Below, piece after piece: positions 16,738 through 27,149 of a DNA stretch of 64,000 bases. A program made the position numbers and the translations under genes. Origin of the DNA: Pseudomonas sp. ACN8. GTDB taxonomy: Bacteria; Pseudomonadota; Gammaproteobacteria; Pseudomonadales; Pseudomonadaceae. The stretch's first letter is position 1; each line of letters starts with the position of its first letter. Location of the stretch: contig NZ_MRCS01000009.1 in the NCBI RefSeq assembly GCF_002303925.1, forward strand, positions 85,381 through 149,380. The letters are read 5' to 3'. The notes beneath the pieces were generated by a model, which worked only from the letters and a program-made list of their open reading frames with translations, ran no database searches and was not told where the DNA came from.

Positions 16738-19700
16738 TCACAGCGCTTGACCTTCTTTGGCGTTGAGCGCGCTCAAGGCCTTGACGTTGGCCAGGTCCGT
16801 CAGCTTGACGCCACCGTAGTTGCGCACGGCGAGGCTGACCGGTCCACTGCTGGTGTTCCAGCTGAAGCGTTGCTGGATGCCGTCCAGATCGCTGACCCGT
16901 GCGCTGTCGTTCATGCGCAGCAGGCCCCAGCGGCCCGGGTAGTCGAACACCGTGATGCGCTCGCCGCTCAGGGTGACCACATCCAGGCGAGCGCCCGGCG
17001 TGGTGGTCGTGCCCGGCCACGAGAAACGGCTCCAGCTGGTCTTGCCGTTGCGGTAGTGCTGCACCTGGCCGTCGAGGGTGAAGATGATGTCGGTGAGGTT
17101 GGCGGAAGGTTCGAGCATGATCTCGAAGCCGTTGTCGCGGTCCGACAGGCTGGCGATCACCTGGCCCAACGAGCTGGCCTTGTCGATGCTGTTGACCATG
17201 TTCGGGTTGACCAGCGGCGTAGCCTTGCTGTTGCTGCTCATCCCCAGGCCTTCGCCACCGGACAGGTTGCCGATTTCGTTGCGCTTGAAGTTCGGCAGCA
17301 GCCCGGATTCCGGGTCGACGAAACGCTGCAGATCCTTGACCGAGGCTTCATTGCGGCTGCCGGGTGCAATCGGGTAACGGTGCGCCATGACCTGCTCCCA
17401 GGGCTTGGCAATCTGCTGTGCCCAGGCCTTGGCAATCTGTTGGCCGGCCGGGTCTCGCAGGGTTTCCCAGGCAAACTGGATCGGCAGGCTGAACAGGCCC
17501 TGCAACGAATCGGACAGACCGCCCTGGCTGGTGTCGACGGTGGTCTCGACATAGTTGCGCACGCTGGTCACTTCACTTGGCAGCCCTTCAAGGGTTTCAC
17601 TGATCAGCTGCTTGCTGCTCTTGCCAACATCCTGTGAGCGCTGGATGTTGTTCATCCGCACCTTGAGCTTGCGCAGGGCCGCGAGGTAGCGGTCCATGAT
17701 CGTGCTGTCGGCACCTTCGGCGTTCTGCACCGCGAACACCCGCGACACAGATTCGAAGCGCTTCGCCAGGCTGCCGTCGTCGACCGCCGGCAAAGGCGAA
17801 ATCAGCGCGCCTGGCGAGGTGTTCTTGCCGTCGATGATCCCGGTGACGCTGCTCCAGAATCCGTCATCGGGCTTGATGCCCGCTTGCAGGGTTTCGCGAG
17901 GGGCGGGGACGTCCCATTGGGTGTTGTCATTGACCGCCGCCAGGAGGGTTTTCACCGGCGAGTTCTGCACGTCGCTGAGCAGCGACAGTTGCTGGGTCGC
18001 ATTGGCCATGTCGGTGAAATGACGAACGCCAACGCTGTCGATGAAGGTGTACCAGGCCTGGGTGTAGTCACGCTTGTAGCGCGTCATGAACTCACGGATG
18101 AAGTTGGCTTTCTGCACGATGCTGTCGCCGCCTTCGCCGTCGAGCACCCAGTCCGATTCGTTTTGCAGGTTGCCCGACACCAGCTTGATCAGCTCGGGCT
18201 TGACGAACTGTTCCCAGCCCTGACGGGTGAAAATCGCCGGGACCGCTTCGGAGCCGTACAGCAACTGACGGCCCGGCATTGGCACCAGGTCGCTCAAGCC
18301 GACGGCCGGGAACTGTCGGCTGGATTCCAGTTGCAGACGCAGGTATTCACGGTCCACCAGCGAGCTGGAAATCATGAAGGACTTCAGGCTATTGCGGGTC
18401 TCGTTGATGAGTTGCTCGTTGCGCGACAAGGTCGGTGCCTGACCATTCTTGAGCAATTGCACGTAGACCGGCGCGTTGTCCTCAATCACCGCTGTACTGA
18501 CAGGGTTGTCGGCACTGGCGGTATTGGCCCAGGCAGCCGGCAACGCAGCCGCCACGAACTCCGGATCCGGGTGAGTGGTGGGTTGAGTCAGCATCAGGTA
18601 GAGCTTGAGCGCGTTATAGGATTCGATGATCGACGCCACTTGGCGCTCATCCAGTCGGCCCAACATTTCTTCGGACAACGACAGCCCGCCGGTGGTCGCC
18701 GACAGTTCAGCGGCATCGCTCGCCGTGGCAGGGTTGCGCAACGCTGTCAGGGCTTCGCCACGAGCCTTGTTGGCGGCGCCCTTGGCCGCACCGCTCAGCC
18801 GATTGGCCACATCGCCGGTGCTGCGCGGCACGTTATTCAAGCCGGTAGGCAGCTTCTGCCCCAGTGCCCGCGCCTTGGCAGAATTGGCCTTGGAAGGCAC
18901 AGGCGCAAAGCTGTTCTGCGCATCCATGGTCTTGGCGAACTCATTGAATGCGCGCATCTGCAATTGCAGTTGCAAGGTGACAGGTTCCAGCGCCTGGGTG
19001 CGCAGTTGCTGCAAATAGGCGGCCTGCGCGGCGCGGTAGAGGTCGTCGCCACGATAGAGGCCAGCGCCGAGTTGCAGCGGCACACCTTTGGCCCGATGCT
19101 TCTCGATGGCCGAGAGTTGTTCGCGCAGCAGTTCCAGGCCCTGGCCCGAGGCGAGCAGCCCGGCACGGTCCGCAGACTGTTGCAGCTCAGTCAGTTGCTC
19201 GCGCAATGTGGCCAGCCACTGACGGTTGTTCTGGAACGACAGGGCTTGCCAGCCAATGAACGCAACCCCGGCCAGTACCGCCAGGCCCAGCAGGGCAGGG
19301 CTGGCGGAGGTGTTCTTGCCCAGGCGCGACTGATAGAGGGTCAGGTCGCGGTCCGGGAAGATCACCCGACGGAACGTATCGGTGATGAAGTAGCTGCGCT
19401 CGCTGATTTTCTTGCCGCTGCTTGGCTCGGGCTGCTCTTGTTCCGATTGCTCTTGGTCCGCTTGCAAGGCGAACGACTCGGCCAGGTCGTCTTCATACAC
19501 CTGGCTCAGTTGCTGGTCGGTCTGCAGGGCGCTGGTGAAATACAGCCCGCGCAGTAACAGCGGCGCGCCGCTGCGACCGGTCTCGGCGAAGTGCTGGAGG
19601 AACTTCTCCAGCACGCCTGAAAGCTCGGCGAAATAGTTCGGGAAATTCAGCAGTGCGCTGTTGGCGTCGGCACCCAGCGCAATCATCTGCGCGTCGACGT

Positions 19701-20625
19701 GACGACGGATGTGGCTGTGCAAATTGGCCAGCTTGGCATCCAGCACCGGGCGCAGGCCCTGGTTGCGGATTTCGGACAAGCCGAAGGTCATGCCCAGCGG
19801 TTGCTGGCGCTCGTTCAGGTCCAGGCCTTCAAACGCCTGGCTGAAGCCTGGCAGTTGATCGGTCTTGCTCAGCATCAGGTAGATCGGTGGATTGGCGTCC
19901 AGGCAATCGTTGTATTCCTCGATGCGCGACACCAGTTGCGCGGCGAGCTCGTTGCGCTCGGCCGCGCTGTTCGCCAGCAGTTCAGGCAGGCTCACCACCA
20001 ATACCAGACCGTTGACCGCAGCCTTGCTGCGCTGCTTTTTCAGCATGCGCAGGAAGGCGGCGAATTCGCTGGCCGACGGGTCGTCCCGCAGGTAACGGCC
20101 GGCCGTATCGATCATCACGGCCTCGGGGCTGAAATACCAATCGCAATGCTGGGTGCCGCTTTGTGTGTCGTTGGCGCTGCTGGCAATGCTTGCGGACAGG
20201 CCGGAGCGGGTCAGCAACGAGGTCTTGCCCGCTGCCGACATGCCGATCACCAGGTACCACGGCAAATCATAAAGCGCCGACGAGCCACCGCCGCCGGCCG
20301 AACGGTCGGCGCGCAGCATGGCGATGGCGTGCTTGAGGCGTTCATGTAATACTTGGCGGTCACGGAATTCGCCGCTCGACTTCAACGAACGATCCACTTC
20401 ACGCTGCACCAGATTCTCAAGGTGTTGTTCAGTCCGGATACGCTTGTACTGACGCATTACGATGATCAGCAAGTAAAAGGCGCACAGGATCGCCATCGCC
20501 TCCAGCGTATAACCGCGCAACCAGCTCACGTGCGGCGCAGCGAACCAGCAAACCGCCAGGCTCGCCAGCCACAGGACGGTGACGAGGAACCAAAAACTTT
20601 TCAACGAGCGCAATAATGTCTTCAT
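16738..20625 (-). CDS. tssM: Type VI secretion system membrane subunit TssM (IcmF)
   Basis: This full-length TssM of 1295 residues is an inner-membrane protein crossing to the periplasm, where it meets TssJ. It has two N-terminal membrane helices (from FWFLVTVLWLASLAVCWFAA), a cytoplasmic NTPase-like domain with Walker A GMSAAGKTS and the paired CDWYFSPEAVMIDTAGRYL segment, a third helix (PALLGLAVLAGVAFIGWQAL) and a large periplasmic C-terminal domain ending in the FDYPGRWGLLRM type strands. The upstream neighbour is tssL and the downstream neighbour tagF. It is distinct from the shorter IcmF/OmpA protein encoded two genes later. Confidence 0.95.
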   Translation of the reverse strand: MKTLLRSLKSFWFLVTVLWLASLAVCWFAAPHVSWLRGYTLEAMAILCAFYLLIIVMRQYKRIRTEQHLENLVQREVDRSLKSSGEFRDRQVLHERLKHAIAMLRADRSAGGGGSSALYDLPWYLVIGMSAAGKTSLLTRSGLSASIASSANDTQSGTQHCDWYFSPEAVMIDTAGRYLRDDPSASEFAAFLRMLKKQRSKAAVNGLVLVVSLPELLANSAAERNELAAQLVSRIEEYNDCLDANPPIYLMLSKTDQLPGFSQAFEGLDLNERQQPLGMTFGLSEIRNQGLRPVLDAKLANLHSHIRRHVDAQMIALGADANSALLNFPNYFAELSGVLEKFLQHFAETGRSGAPLLLRGLYFTSALQTDQQLSQVYEDDLAESFALQADQEQSEQEQPEPSSGKKISERSYFITDTFRRVIFPDRDLTLYQSRLGKNTSASPALLGLAVLAGVAFIGWQALSFQNNRQWLATLREQLTELQQSADRAGLLASGQGLELLREQLSAIEKHRAKGVPLQLGAGLYRGDDLYRAAQAAYLQQLRTQALEPVTLQLQLQMRAFNEFAKTMDAQNSFAPVPSKANSAKARALGQKLPTGLNNVPRSTGDVANRLSGAAKGAANKARGEALTALRNPATASDAAELSATTGGLSLSEEMLGRLDERQVASIIESYNALKLYLMLTQPTTHPDPEFVAAALPAAWANTASADNPVSTAVIEDNAPVYVQLLKNGQAPTLSRNEQLINETRNSLKSFMISSSLVDREYLRLQLESSRQFPAVGLSDLVPMPGRQLLYGSEAVPAIFTRQGWEQFVKPELIKLVSGNLQNESDWVLDGEGGDSIVQKANFIREFMTRYKRDYTQAWYTFIDSVGVRHFTDMANATQQLSLLSDVQNSPVKTLLAAVNDNTQWDVPAPRETLQAGIKPDDGFWSSVTGIIDGKNTSPGALISPLPAVDDGSLAKRFESVSRVFAVQNAEGADSTIMDRYLAALRKLKVRMNNIQRSQDVGKSSKQLISETLEGLPSEVTSVRNYVETTVDTSQGGLSDSLQGLFSLPIQFAWETLRDPAGQQIAKAWAQQIAKPWEQVMAHRYPIAPGSRNEASVKDLQRFVDPESGLLPNFKRNEIGNLSGGEGLGMSSNSKATPLVNPNMVNSIDKASSLGQVIASLSDRDNGFEIMLEPSANLTDIIFTLDGQVQHYRNGKTSWSRFSWPGTTTTPGARLDVVTLSGERITVFDYPGRWGLLRMNDSARVSDLDGIQQRFSWNTSSGPVSLAVRNYGGVKLTDLANVKALSALNAKEGQAL

Positions 20626-20655
20626 GTCTTCCTGACTCGATTACCTGACCTGTTT

Positions 20656-21369
20656 TCAGGCACTGAACAGCTGGCTGATTTGTTCGGACAATGCGGCCAG
20701 GTCTTTGCCCAGCAGCCAGTCCAGCGTCAGGTAGACACCCGCGCAGACCAGCGCAATCAGCGCCAGGTAGAGCCAGAGGGGCACTTCATGACGCAGCATC
20801 TGCGAGACCTGGTCGGGCAACGCCCAGTCCGGCGAGAGGGTCTTGGGCGTCTTGCGAAAACGCGCGATGTCCTGGCCCAGGGTATTGGCCAGGTAGCGCA
20901 GCTGGTCCTTTTGCCCGAGGCTGAACTTGCCTTCGAAACCCAGGGCCAGGCACAGGTGGTAAACCTCGAGCACATCGAGGTTCTGTTTGACGTCGCCACG
21001 CAGTGCGTCGATCTTTTCGAAGAAACCTTCGCCGGCCAGGTGCACGCCGAAGTAGCGAAACTGCAGCGGCTGCAATTCAAAGTGGCGACGCAACTCGTTG
21101 TCCCCGGAGCGCAACACGCTTTCATCGAGGAACGCACACAGGGCGTACTGGGTGTCTTTCACCTGTTCAACGCTGTAGTCGGCGCTGCGGGCATTGCGTT
21201 CCAGCGCCTTGAAGAAGGTGTCGACGCTCGCCTCGAAGGCGCTGACCGACGTCACCTGGCGACCTTTGCGCACGATCAGCGCCATGCTGATGAAGTCCTG
21301 CACCAGGTCTTTGAGGGTCGGTTTTTCACGGGCGGCCGCAACGGCGCCTTGCAGTACGGCTTCGGTCAT
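20656..21369 (-). CDS. tssL: Type VI secretion system protein TssL (DotU family), short form
   Basis: This 237-residue DotU-type protein has a cytoplasmic hook-like helical domain (TQYALCAFLDESVLRSGDNE, then FEKIDALRGDVKQNLDVLEV and YHLCLALGFEGKFSLG) and a single C-terminal membrane helix (PLWLYLALIALVCAGVYLTL). It ends soon after the helix, so it lacks the OmpA/SPOR extension that many TssL proteins use to bind peptidoglycan. That function is probably provided by the IcmF/OmpA protein of this cluster. The ATG overlaps the tssK stop as ATGA. Confidence 0.93.
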   Translation of the reverse strand: MTEAVLQGAVAAAREKPTLKDLVQDFISMALIVRKGRQVTSVSAFEASVDTFFKALERNARSADYSVEQVKDTQYALCAFLDESVLRSGDNELRRHFELQPLQFRYFGVHLAGEGFFEKIDALRGDVKQNLDVLEVYHLCLALGFEGKFSLGQKDQLRYLANTLGQDIARFRKTPKTLSPDWALPDQVSQMLRHEVPLWLYLALIALVCAGVYLTLDWLLGKDLAALSEQISQLFSA

Positions 21370-22709
21370 TTGAGTACCGCCATCAGTTCAAGCTTGAGGT
21401 TGGTGAACGCGCTGGGCGCATAGAAAGAGATGGCCTGGGCACTCATCATTCGCTCGTACACCCGGCCATGGGGTTCGATGGAGAAGTAGTGATTGTCCAG
21501 TCGCACCGGAATCGCATTGGGCAGGCGCGTCGAATGATTGAGGGTGACCCCCGGCATGGCGCTGTTGACCACCACTTCGATGTCTTCCGGCGAGCCGACC
21601 TTGAACGCCCGTGGCACCAGTTCCAGCAGGCTCGCGCCCGGCATGTCGGCGTGCACGGAGATGTAGAAGTCCGCCTCCGCCAGCCGTGGGTCGTGCAATT
21701 GCCCTTGCCAGTAGGAGGGTTTGGTCTGGGTCAGGTTGATCACCACACACTGGTTCGGCACCACGTTGTCGAGCAGCACGCGAATCATTTCGTCGAGCTT
21801 GACCAGCGAGGCCGCCGGGTCGTGGTGGTCGTACTCGGGGATGTCGTTGAGCTGGGTGTCCAGCGAGAACGTCAGCAAGCCGCCGGCGAGTTCGGCCAGG
21901 AATAGATACAAGCGCTCCGGGTGCAGGCGCGGGTGCGCAAGCAGGTGCGCCAGGGCCGGGTGGGCACGGTTCACCGTGTTCAGCAGCCAGAACAGGGTCA
22001 CGTCGCTGGAGCCGAATTCGGCAATCTGGTCCGCGCGCTCGCGACGACGGCCCGACAGCGCCTTGCTCTTGGATTGCAGGGCGCCGAGCAAACGCTTGCC
22101 CAGCCCGATCAGTGTGTCGTGGGTGCCCAGGTGCAGCGTCGGGTGCACGAAATGCCCGTCGAGGTTGAAGCCGCCGATGTTGTTGCGCGACAGCCGGGCA
22201 ATCGGGCACCAGGTGTAGCCATCGAGGGTGTCGCCGTCGATCAGCATCACCACGTTCAGGCGCAGGCTGGTGATTTCGTTTTCCAGGTCGCCTTCGTTGA
22301 GGTCCGGCAAGGTATCGAATTGCTTGCGAAAGCGTCGCCCGGTCTTCTGCTCCTGGCCGTCTTCGACGTAGTTCAGGCCGAAGGGCTCAGGCAGTTTCAG
22401 CGCGGCGTAGACCTTCAGGTCGTTACCTTTGAGCAAGTCCTTCAAATCCCGGGCGGCCGGCAGCGGATCGTGCTGCGGCGCGTCGAACAGGCTGCCGTCG
22501 GGAAACACCAGCTTCAGTCGCTTGAGCTGCAGGGAACCGCTGGCGAGGGCTTCCTCGTCCACTTCCAGCAACTGCACGCCCCAGTGAAAGGGCGTGTTGC
22601 GCAGGGTCGCCTGCGCCAGCTGATGCTGGTGGAACTCATCCTGATATTGGAAATGTTGCGGTAAAAGGAACATGCCTTCGGACCACATCACCCGGCTTTG
22701 CTTACTCAT
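21366..22709 (-). CDS. tssK: Type VI secretion system baseplate subunit TssK
   Basis: A 447-residue TssK, the trimeric adaptor between baseplate and membrane complex. It begins MSKQSRVMWSEGMFLLPQHF, the conserved N-terminal shoulder motif, and contains the family strands VFPDGSLFDAP, TWCPIARLS and YFSIEPHGRVYERMM near the end. The reading frame stays open upstream to 23411, but that is the shadow of tssJ; GGAAAG before the ATG at 22709 and the ATGA overlap with tssJ fix the start. Confidence 0.95.
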   Translation of the reverse strand: MSKQSRVMWSEGMFLLPQHFQYQDEFHQHQLAQATLRNTPFHWGVQLLEVDEEALASGSLQLKRLKLVFPDGSLFDAPQHDPLPAARDLKDLLKGNDLKVYAALKLPEPFGLNYVEDGQEQKTGRRFRKQFDTLPDLNEGDLENEITSLRLNVVMLIDGDTLDGYTWCPIARLSRNNIGGFNLDGHFVHPTLHLGTHDTLIGLGKRLLGALQSKSKALSGRRRERADQIAEFGSSDVTLFWLLNTVNRAHPALAHLLAHPRLHPERLYLFLAELAGGLLTFSLDTQLNDIPEYDHHDPAASLVKLDEMIRVLLDNVVPNQCVVINLTQTKPSYWQGQLHDPRLAEADFYISVHADMPGASLLELVPRAFKVGSPEDIEVVVNSAMPGVTLNHSTRLPNAIPVRLDNHYFSIEPHGRVYERMMSAQAISFYAPSAFTNLKLELMAVLK

Positions 22710-23461
22710 TGAGCGCTTTCCAATAATGAATTCAATTTCGAGTCCACGGCTTTTTGCGCAGAACCGACGGCTTTGTCCTGGGCCTTTTGCACCACGGCGT
22801 CCTGAACTCGTTCGGTCAGTGTCGGTTCGGCAGACGGGTCGGGCTGGGCGGTGGCTTTGGCCAGTCGTTCCTGGGTCTTGGGTTTGTCCAGGACGTCGAC
22901 ACCACTGACGGCGGACACGGTGTTGTTGTCCACCAGCACCCGCAGGCCGTCGGAGGAGAACCAGATGCCGTCCTTGCGCAGGGAGTTGGCGTCGAACGCG
23001 ACCTTCCAGCGGCTGTTCTCGTCGGTGCGGAAAAAAGCCGCGACGCCGACATAGCCCGCCGCCTTGTTCAGCGGCCACTTGTCGACTTGCCCCATACCCG
23101 GCAACAAGGTGATTTCGCGGTTTTCCAGCAAGGTATTGCCGAGGGCCTTTTGTGGGTCGTCCCACAGCGAGTCGGCGTCCACCGAGGCAAAACGCTCCAG
23201 CGATGTCAGCTGGTACACGCGCAGCACCACCGAAAGTGGCTGGCCGGACGCATCGGGATTGAGCTGGTTGCCGCCGTCGGACGTCAGGATGATTTTCTCG
23301 TTGTCCTGGAACAGCATGTCGCCGGCCCAGGTGTTGTCGACCCGCTTGCCGACCCGGTCGGTGACGCCACAGGCGCTCAGTACCGCCATCATCGCCACCG
23401 CCGTCAGGCATTTAGCCAACGCTGTCTTTTCGGGACGCTTCCCTGAATATCTCTTGTCCAT
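22706..23461 (-). CDS. tssJ: Type VI secretion system lipoprotein TssJ
   Basis: An outer-membrane lipoprotein of 251 residues that receives the periplasmic end of TssM. The N-terminus has a basic region, a hydrophobic core and the lipobox LSAC, with lipidation at the Cys of ACGVTDR. The TssJ domain shows LNPDASGQPLSVVLRVYQLT and WPLNKAAGYVGVAAFFRTDE. The C-terminal tail of about 60 residues is charged and Ala/Lys/Gln-rich (QDAVVQKAQDKAVGSAQKAV), probably an extended helix not found in minimal TssJ proteins. I prefer the ATG at 23461 (AGGTAG upstream) over the GTG at 23467. Confidence 0.92.
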   Translation of the reverse strand: MDKRYSGKRPEKTALAKCLTAVAMMAVLSACGVTDRVGKRVDNTWAGDMLFQDNEKIILTSDGGNQLNPDASGQPLSVVLRVYQLTSLERFASVDADSLWDDPQKALGNTLLENREITLLPGMGQVDKWPLNKAAGYVGVAAFFRTDENSRWKVAFDANSLRKDGIWFSSDGLRVLVDNNTVSAVSGVDVLDKPKTQERLAKATAQPDPSAEPTLTERVQDAVVQKAQDKAVGSAQKAVDSKLNSLLESAQ

Positions 23462-23484
23462 GACCACTACCTGTAAATGCCCGA

Positions 23485-26082
23485 TCAGTTCAGGCGATAG
23501 GCGAAATCGCCGTCGCTGCCCAACTCGATGTTCAGACTCTGAATCGGTTTGTCCTGCGCCATGCGCTCCAGGACCCGCTGGGCCAGCTCCGGCATCAGGG
23601 TCTTGGACAGAATGTTGTCGATGTTGCGCGCGCCGCTGTCGACTTCCGTGCAGCGCGAGGCAATGGCCTTGACCAGCGCCTCGTCATAGCTCAGGACGGC
23701 CTGATGATTGCGCTCGAAGCGCTGGCGAATGCGCGCAAGCTTGAGCGCGACGATGCGCTCGAGAATCGCGTCCTTGACCGGGTAGTAGGGGACGATGGTC
23801 AGGCGGCCGAGGAAGGCCGGCTTGAACACCTGGTTCAACTCGTCACGCAGCCCTTCGACGATGTCGTCCGGCGTCGGTTGCGGCTGGGCATTGAGGCACC
23901 ACTGCATGATGCGGTCGGTCCCGGTGTTGGACGTGAGGATGATCACGGTATTGCGAAAGTTGATCTCGCGACCTTCGCCGTCATCCAGCACGCCTTTGTC
24001 GAACACCTGGAAAAACAGTTCGAGCACGTCCGGGTGGGCCTTTTCCACTTCATCGAGCAGCACCACACTGTACGGCTTGCGTCGCACGGCTTCGGTCAGC
24101 ACGCCGCCCTCGCCATAACCGACATAACCCGGAGGCGAACCCTTGAGGCTCGAAACCGTGTGGGCTTCCTGGTACTCGGACATGTTGATGGTGATGACGT
24201 TACGCTCGCCGCCATACAGGGTGTCGGCCAGCGCCAGTGCGGTTTCGGTCTTGCCGACGCCGCTCGGGCCGAGCAACAGGAACACGCCGATGGGTTTGTT
24301 CGGGTCTTCCATGCGTGCGCGGGAAATCTTGATGCGTTTGCCGATTTCGTGCAGTGCGTGGTCCTGACCGAGCACCCGCTCGCCCAGCAGTGCCGGCAGG
24401 CGCTGCACGGTTTCGATTTCGTCGCGCAGCATCTTGCCCAGCGGGATGCCGGTCCAGCCGGAAATCACTTCACCGATGGTGCCGCCATCCACCAGGGCAT
24501 GCACCAGCGGTTGTTCACCCTGGACGCTGGCCAGTTCGGCGCGCACCGCGGCAATTTCCTGGGCATCCGGTGCCTGATTCTCCGGGTGGCTGAGGGCGCC
24601 GAGTTGTTCCACCAGTTGCAGCTCGCGTTGCCACTGTTGCTCGAGGGCATCGCGGGTCTGCTGTTCGCTCAGCAGCTCGGTGTTGAGGGAAGTCAGGCGG
24701 CGGGCATGGTCGCTGCCTTTGGCGGCTTCCTGTTGCAGTACCGATATTTCCGCCTGCAGGTTGTCGATCTGGCGCTTGCAGTCTTCCAGCGGCCCCGGTT
24801 GCGCCGATTGCCCCAGGGCGACCCGGGCGCAGGCGGTGTCCAGTACGCTGACGGCTTTGTCCGGCAGTTGGCGCCCGGTGATGTAGCGATTGGACAGGCG
24901 CACGGCCTGCACCAGCGCTTCGTCCATCACTGTGACCTTGTGGTGCTCCTGCATCTTGGCCAGCAGGCCGCGCAACATGTGGATCGCCTTGTCTTCGTCC
25001 GGCTCTTCGACCTTCACCACCTGGAAACGGCGAGCGAGGGCGGCATCCTTTTCGAAGTACTTCTTGTACTCGGCCCAGGTGGTCGCCGCGATGGTGCGCA
25101 ATTCGCCGCGAGCCAGGGCCGGCTTGAGCAGGTTGGCGGCATCGTTCTGTCCGGCCTGGCCGCCTGAACCGATCAGGGTGTGGGCTTCGTCGATGAACAG
25201 AATGATCGGGTGCAGGCTGCGCTTGGTTTCTTCGATCACCGACTTGAGGCGGTTTTCGAATTCGCCTTTCACCCCGGCTCCGGCTTGCAACAAGCCCAGG
25301 TCCAGGGTGTGGATGGCAACGCCCTTGAGCACCGACGGCACGTCACCCTGAATGATGCGCAGGGCCAGTCCTTCAACCACGGCGGTTTTACCCACGCCGG
25401 CTTCACCGGTGAGGATCGGGTTGTTCTGGCGGCGGCGGGTGAGGATGTCGACCATCTGCCGCACCTCGAATTCGCGACCGAGCACCGGATCGATCCGGCC
25501 TTCGCGAGCGCTTTGCGTGAGGTTGATGGTGTATTGATCGAGGGCCGGGGTTTTGCCGTTGCCTTTTACCGGGTTGGCGACGTCGACAGTGCCCAGCGGT
25601 TTGCTCAGGGCGGACTCGGCGCTGCTTTCCACCAACGCGTTCAGATTCACGCGCAAATCGTCGGCGTTGATTTTCTCCAGTTCGGCGGCGCCAGCGATCA
25701 CCACCCGGCGCAGCTCATCGTCATCGAGCAAGGCTTGCAACAGATGGCCGGTGCGGATCTGCGCCTGGCCGAACTCGATTGAGGCCAGGACCCACGCCTG
25801 TTCGATCAGGCGGGTCAGGTGCGGCGACAGCGCCGGGGTGCGCGTATTGCCCTTTTTGAACGTCCCCAGTGCCGTCACCAACTGCGCCTGCAAGCGTTCA
25901 GGCACCACGTCGTAATGACCCAGGATGGCCGGCAGGTCGTTGTCGTGGCTATCGAGCAATTGCAACAACAGGTGCTCGATTTCGACATCGTAGTGGTGTT
26001 CCGACAGACACAGCGCCGCGGCGCTTTCGGTGGCGGTACGGCTGGTGTCGTTCAGCTTGGCGAACAGGGACTTCAGGTTCAC
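23485..26082 (-). CDS. tssH: Type VI secretion system ATPase TssH (ClpV)
   Basis: A class-1 Clp/Hsp100 ATPase of 865 residues that disassembles the contracted TssB/TssC sheath. Seen in order: N-terminal Clp repeat domain starting [20 protein letters not shown] (contains the VipB-binding groove in ClpV), AAA1 with Walker A GEAGVGKT and Walker [10 protein letters not shown], a coiled-coil middle domain (about residues 440-540), and AAA2 with [10 protein letters not shown] and [14 protein letters not shown]. The start codon is GTG at 26082 overlapping the tssG stop as GTGA. Confidence 0.95.
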   Translation of the reverse strand: MNLKSLFAKLNDTSRTATESAAALCLSEHHYDVEIEHLLLQLLDSHDNDLPAILGHYDVVPERLQAQLVTALGTFKKGNTRTPALSPHLTRLIEQAWVLASIEFGQAQIRTGHLLQALLDDDELRRVVIAGAAELEKINADDLRVNLNALVESSAESALSKPLGTVDVANPVKGNGKTPALDQYTINLTQSAREGRIDPVLGREFEVRQMVDILTRRRQNNPILTGEAGVGKTAVVEGLALRIIQGDVPSVLKGVAIHTLDLGLLQAGAGVKGEFENRLKSVIEETKRSLHPIILFIDEAHTLIGSGGQAGQNDAANLLKPALARGELRTIAATTWAEYKKYFEKDAALARRFQVVKVEEPDEDKAIHMLRGLLAKMQEHHKVTVMDEALVQAVRLSNRYITGRQLPDKAVSVLDTACARVALGQSAQPGPLEDCKRQIDNLQAEISVLQQEAAKGSDHARRLTSLNTELLSEQQTRDALEQQWQRELQLVEQLGALSHPENQAPDAQEIAAVRAELASVQGEQPLVHALVDGGTIGEVISGWTGIPLGKMLRDEIETVQRLPALLGERVLGQDHALHEIGKRIKISRARMEDPNKPIGVFLLLGPSGVGKTETALALADTLYGGERNVITINMSEYQEAHTVSSLKGSPPGYVGYGEGGVLTEAVRRKPYSVVLLDEVEKAHPDVLELFFQVFDKGVLDDGEGREINFRNTVIILTSNTGTDRIMQWCLNAQPQPTPDDIVEGLRDELNQVFKPAFLGRLTIVPYYPVKDAILERIVALKLARIRQRFERNHQAVLSYDEALVKAIASRCTEVDSGARNIDNILSKTLMPELAQRVLERMAQDKPIQSLNIELGSDGDFAYRLN

Positions 26083-27149
26083 AGGGAGACCCCATCAAAA
26101 GGAATGTGAAAGAGCGCGCAACGGGAAGGCTCCACGTCGACGCCTGGTCGTTTGAGCCAGCCGAGCCGGCCCAGCGAAAGGTTGCCCTGGCGACCCAGGC
26201 GGGCGACGGGTACGGACTGCGGTTTGAGCTTTGGCGCCAACTGGAAGTCGAGTTCCGCACCGACGTAGAAACGCACCAGTTCCACCAGTTTTTGGTAGTC
26301 CTCGGTGCCTGGCTGGAAGCGTTGATAGTCGGCCAGTTCCAGTGGTGCCGTTTCGATGCGTACGCACGACTGGTAATCCCAGACCCGATTGCCGGCGACG
26401 GCGCTTTGCCCCAGCACCGCGTTCTTGCGCCCTAGCTGCGTGCATTGGCTGGCGTCGAGTTTCAGCCAGCGACCGGCAAACGGCTTGACCTTGAACGGCA
26501 GGGAAAAATAGAAGCTGAGCATCACTTCCAGGTTCAAGGCGTTGCGCGGTTTCTGGGCGAACAGGCCGGAGAAATAGCTGAACAATTCGCGGCGCAGGGG
26601 CGAGCCTTGCCTGTCGAATTTCTGCTTCTGCGCCTCGGGGCCGAAACCCACCAGGTTGAGCAGGTAGCGGTCGAAATCCGAGGTGCCGTTGCGTTCGTAC
26701 TCGATGTAGAACTTGTACTTTTGCCAGGCCTCGTAGAACAGCGTGGTCATGCGGTGCGAAAAGATGTCGAGGAACGCGTGGGCCGCGTCATCCCGGTACT
26801 GGATGTGCCGCTCGATCAACAACTCGGTGTACGGGCGCGGCAACACGCCTGACGGCCCGACCAGCCCCATGAAGGTGACTTGCATCTCGGACAGCGGCAG
26901 GCCGGCCACGGACACCTTGCCTTCACGCTCGAACTGCAGGTCGCTGACTTCACTGGCCGGGAAGTTGAGCGACAGCTGTGAGCGAAAACGCAAAGGGTCT
27001 TCGTGCGGTCGGGTTTCCAGGTCCATGCGCCCGGTTCTGCTGTAATGCAGGCGAAGCAAGCGCACCAACTGGAAAAACTCGAATCGGTGCGGCTCAGCCC
27101 GTGCCTGGTCGATCAGACCAGGGGTTGATCGCCGGTTCGCGGTGGCCAT
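26079..27149 (-). CDS. tssG: Type VI secretion system baseplate subunit TssG
   Basis: This 356-residue TssG has the typical N-terminal segment HRFEFFQLVRLLRLHYS, followed by DPLRFRSQLSLNFPASEVSD, MGLVGPSGVLPRPYTELL and FLDIFSHRMTTLFYEAWQKY. With TssF and TssE it forms the baseplate wedge. Its start overlaps the 3' end of tssF by 37 nt, a conserved arrangement of this gene pair. Confidence 0.94.
   Translation of the reverse strand: MATANRRSTPGLIDQARAEPHRFEFFQLVRLLRLHYSRTGRMDLETRPHEDPLRFRSQLSLNFPASEVSDLQFEREGKVSVAGLPLSEMQVTFMGLVGPSGVLPRPYTELLIERHIQYRDDAAHAFLDIFSHRMTTLFYEAWQKYKFYIEYERNGTSDFDRYLLNLVGFGPEAQKQKFDRQGSPLRRELFSYFSGLFAQKPRNALNLEVMLSFYFSLPFKVKPFAGRWLKLDASQCTQLGRKNAVLGQSAVAGNRVWDYQSCVRIETAPLELADYQRFQPGTEDYQKLVELVRFYVGAELDFQLAPKLKPQSVPVARLGRQGNLSLGRLGWLKRPGVDVEPSRCALFHIPFDGVSL

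Noticed and set aside
22710..23411. N-terminal extension of TssK to 681 residues
   Set aside because: The extra part is tssJ read in another frame; the real TssK start is at 22709 with a ribosome site and ATGA overlap.
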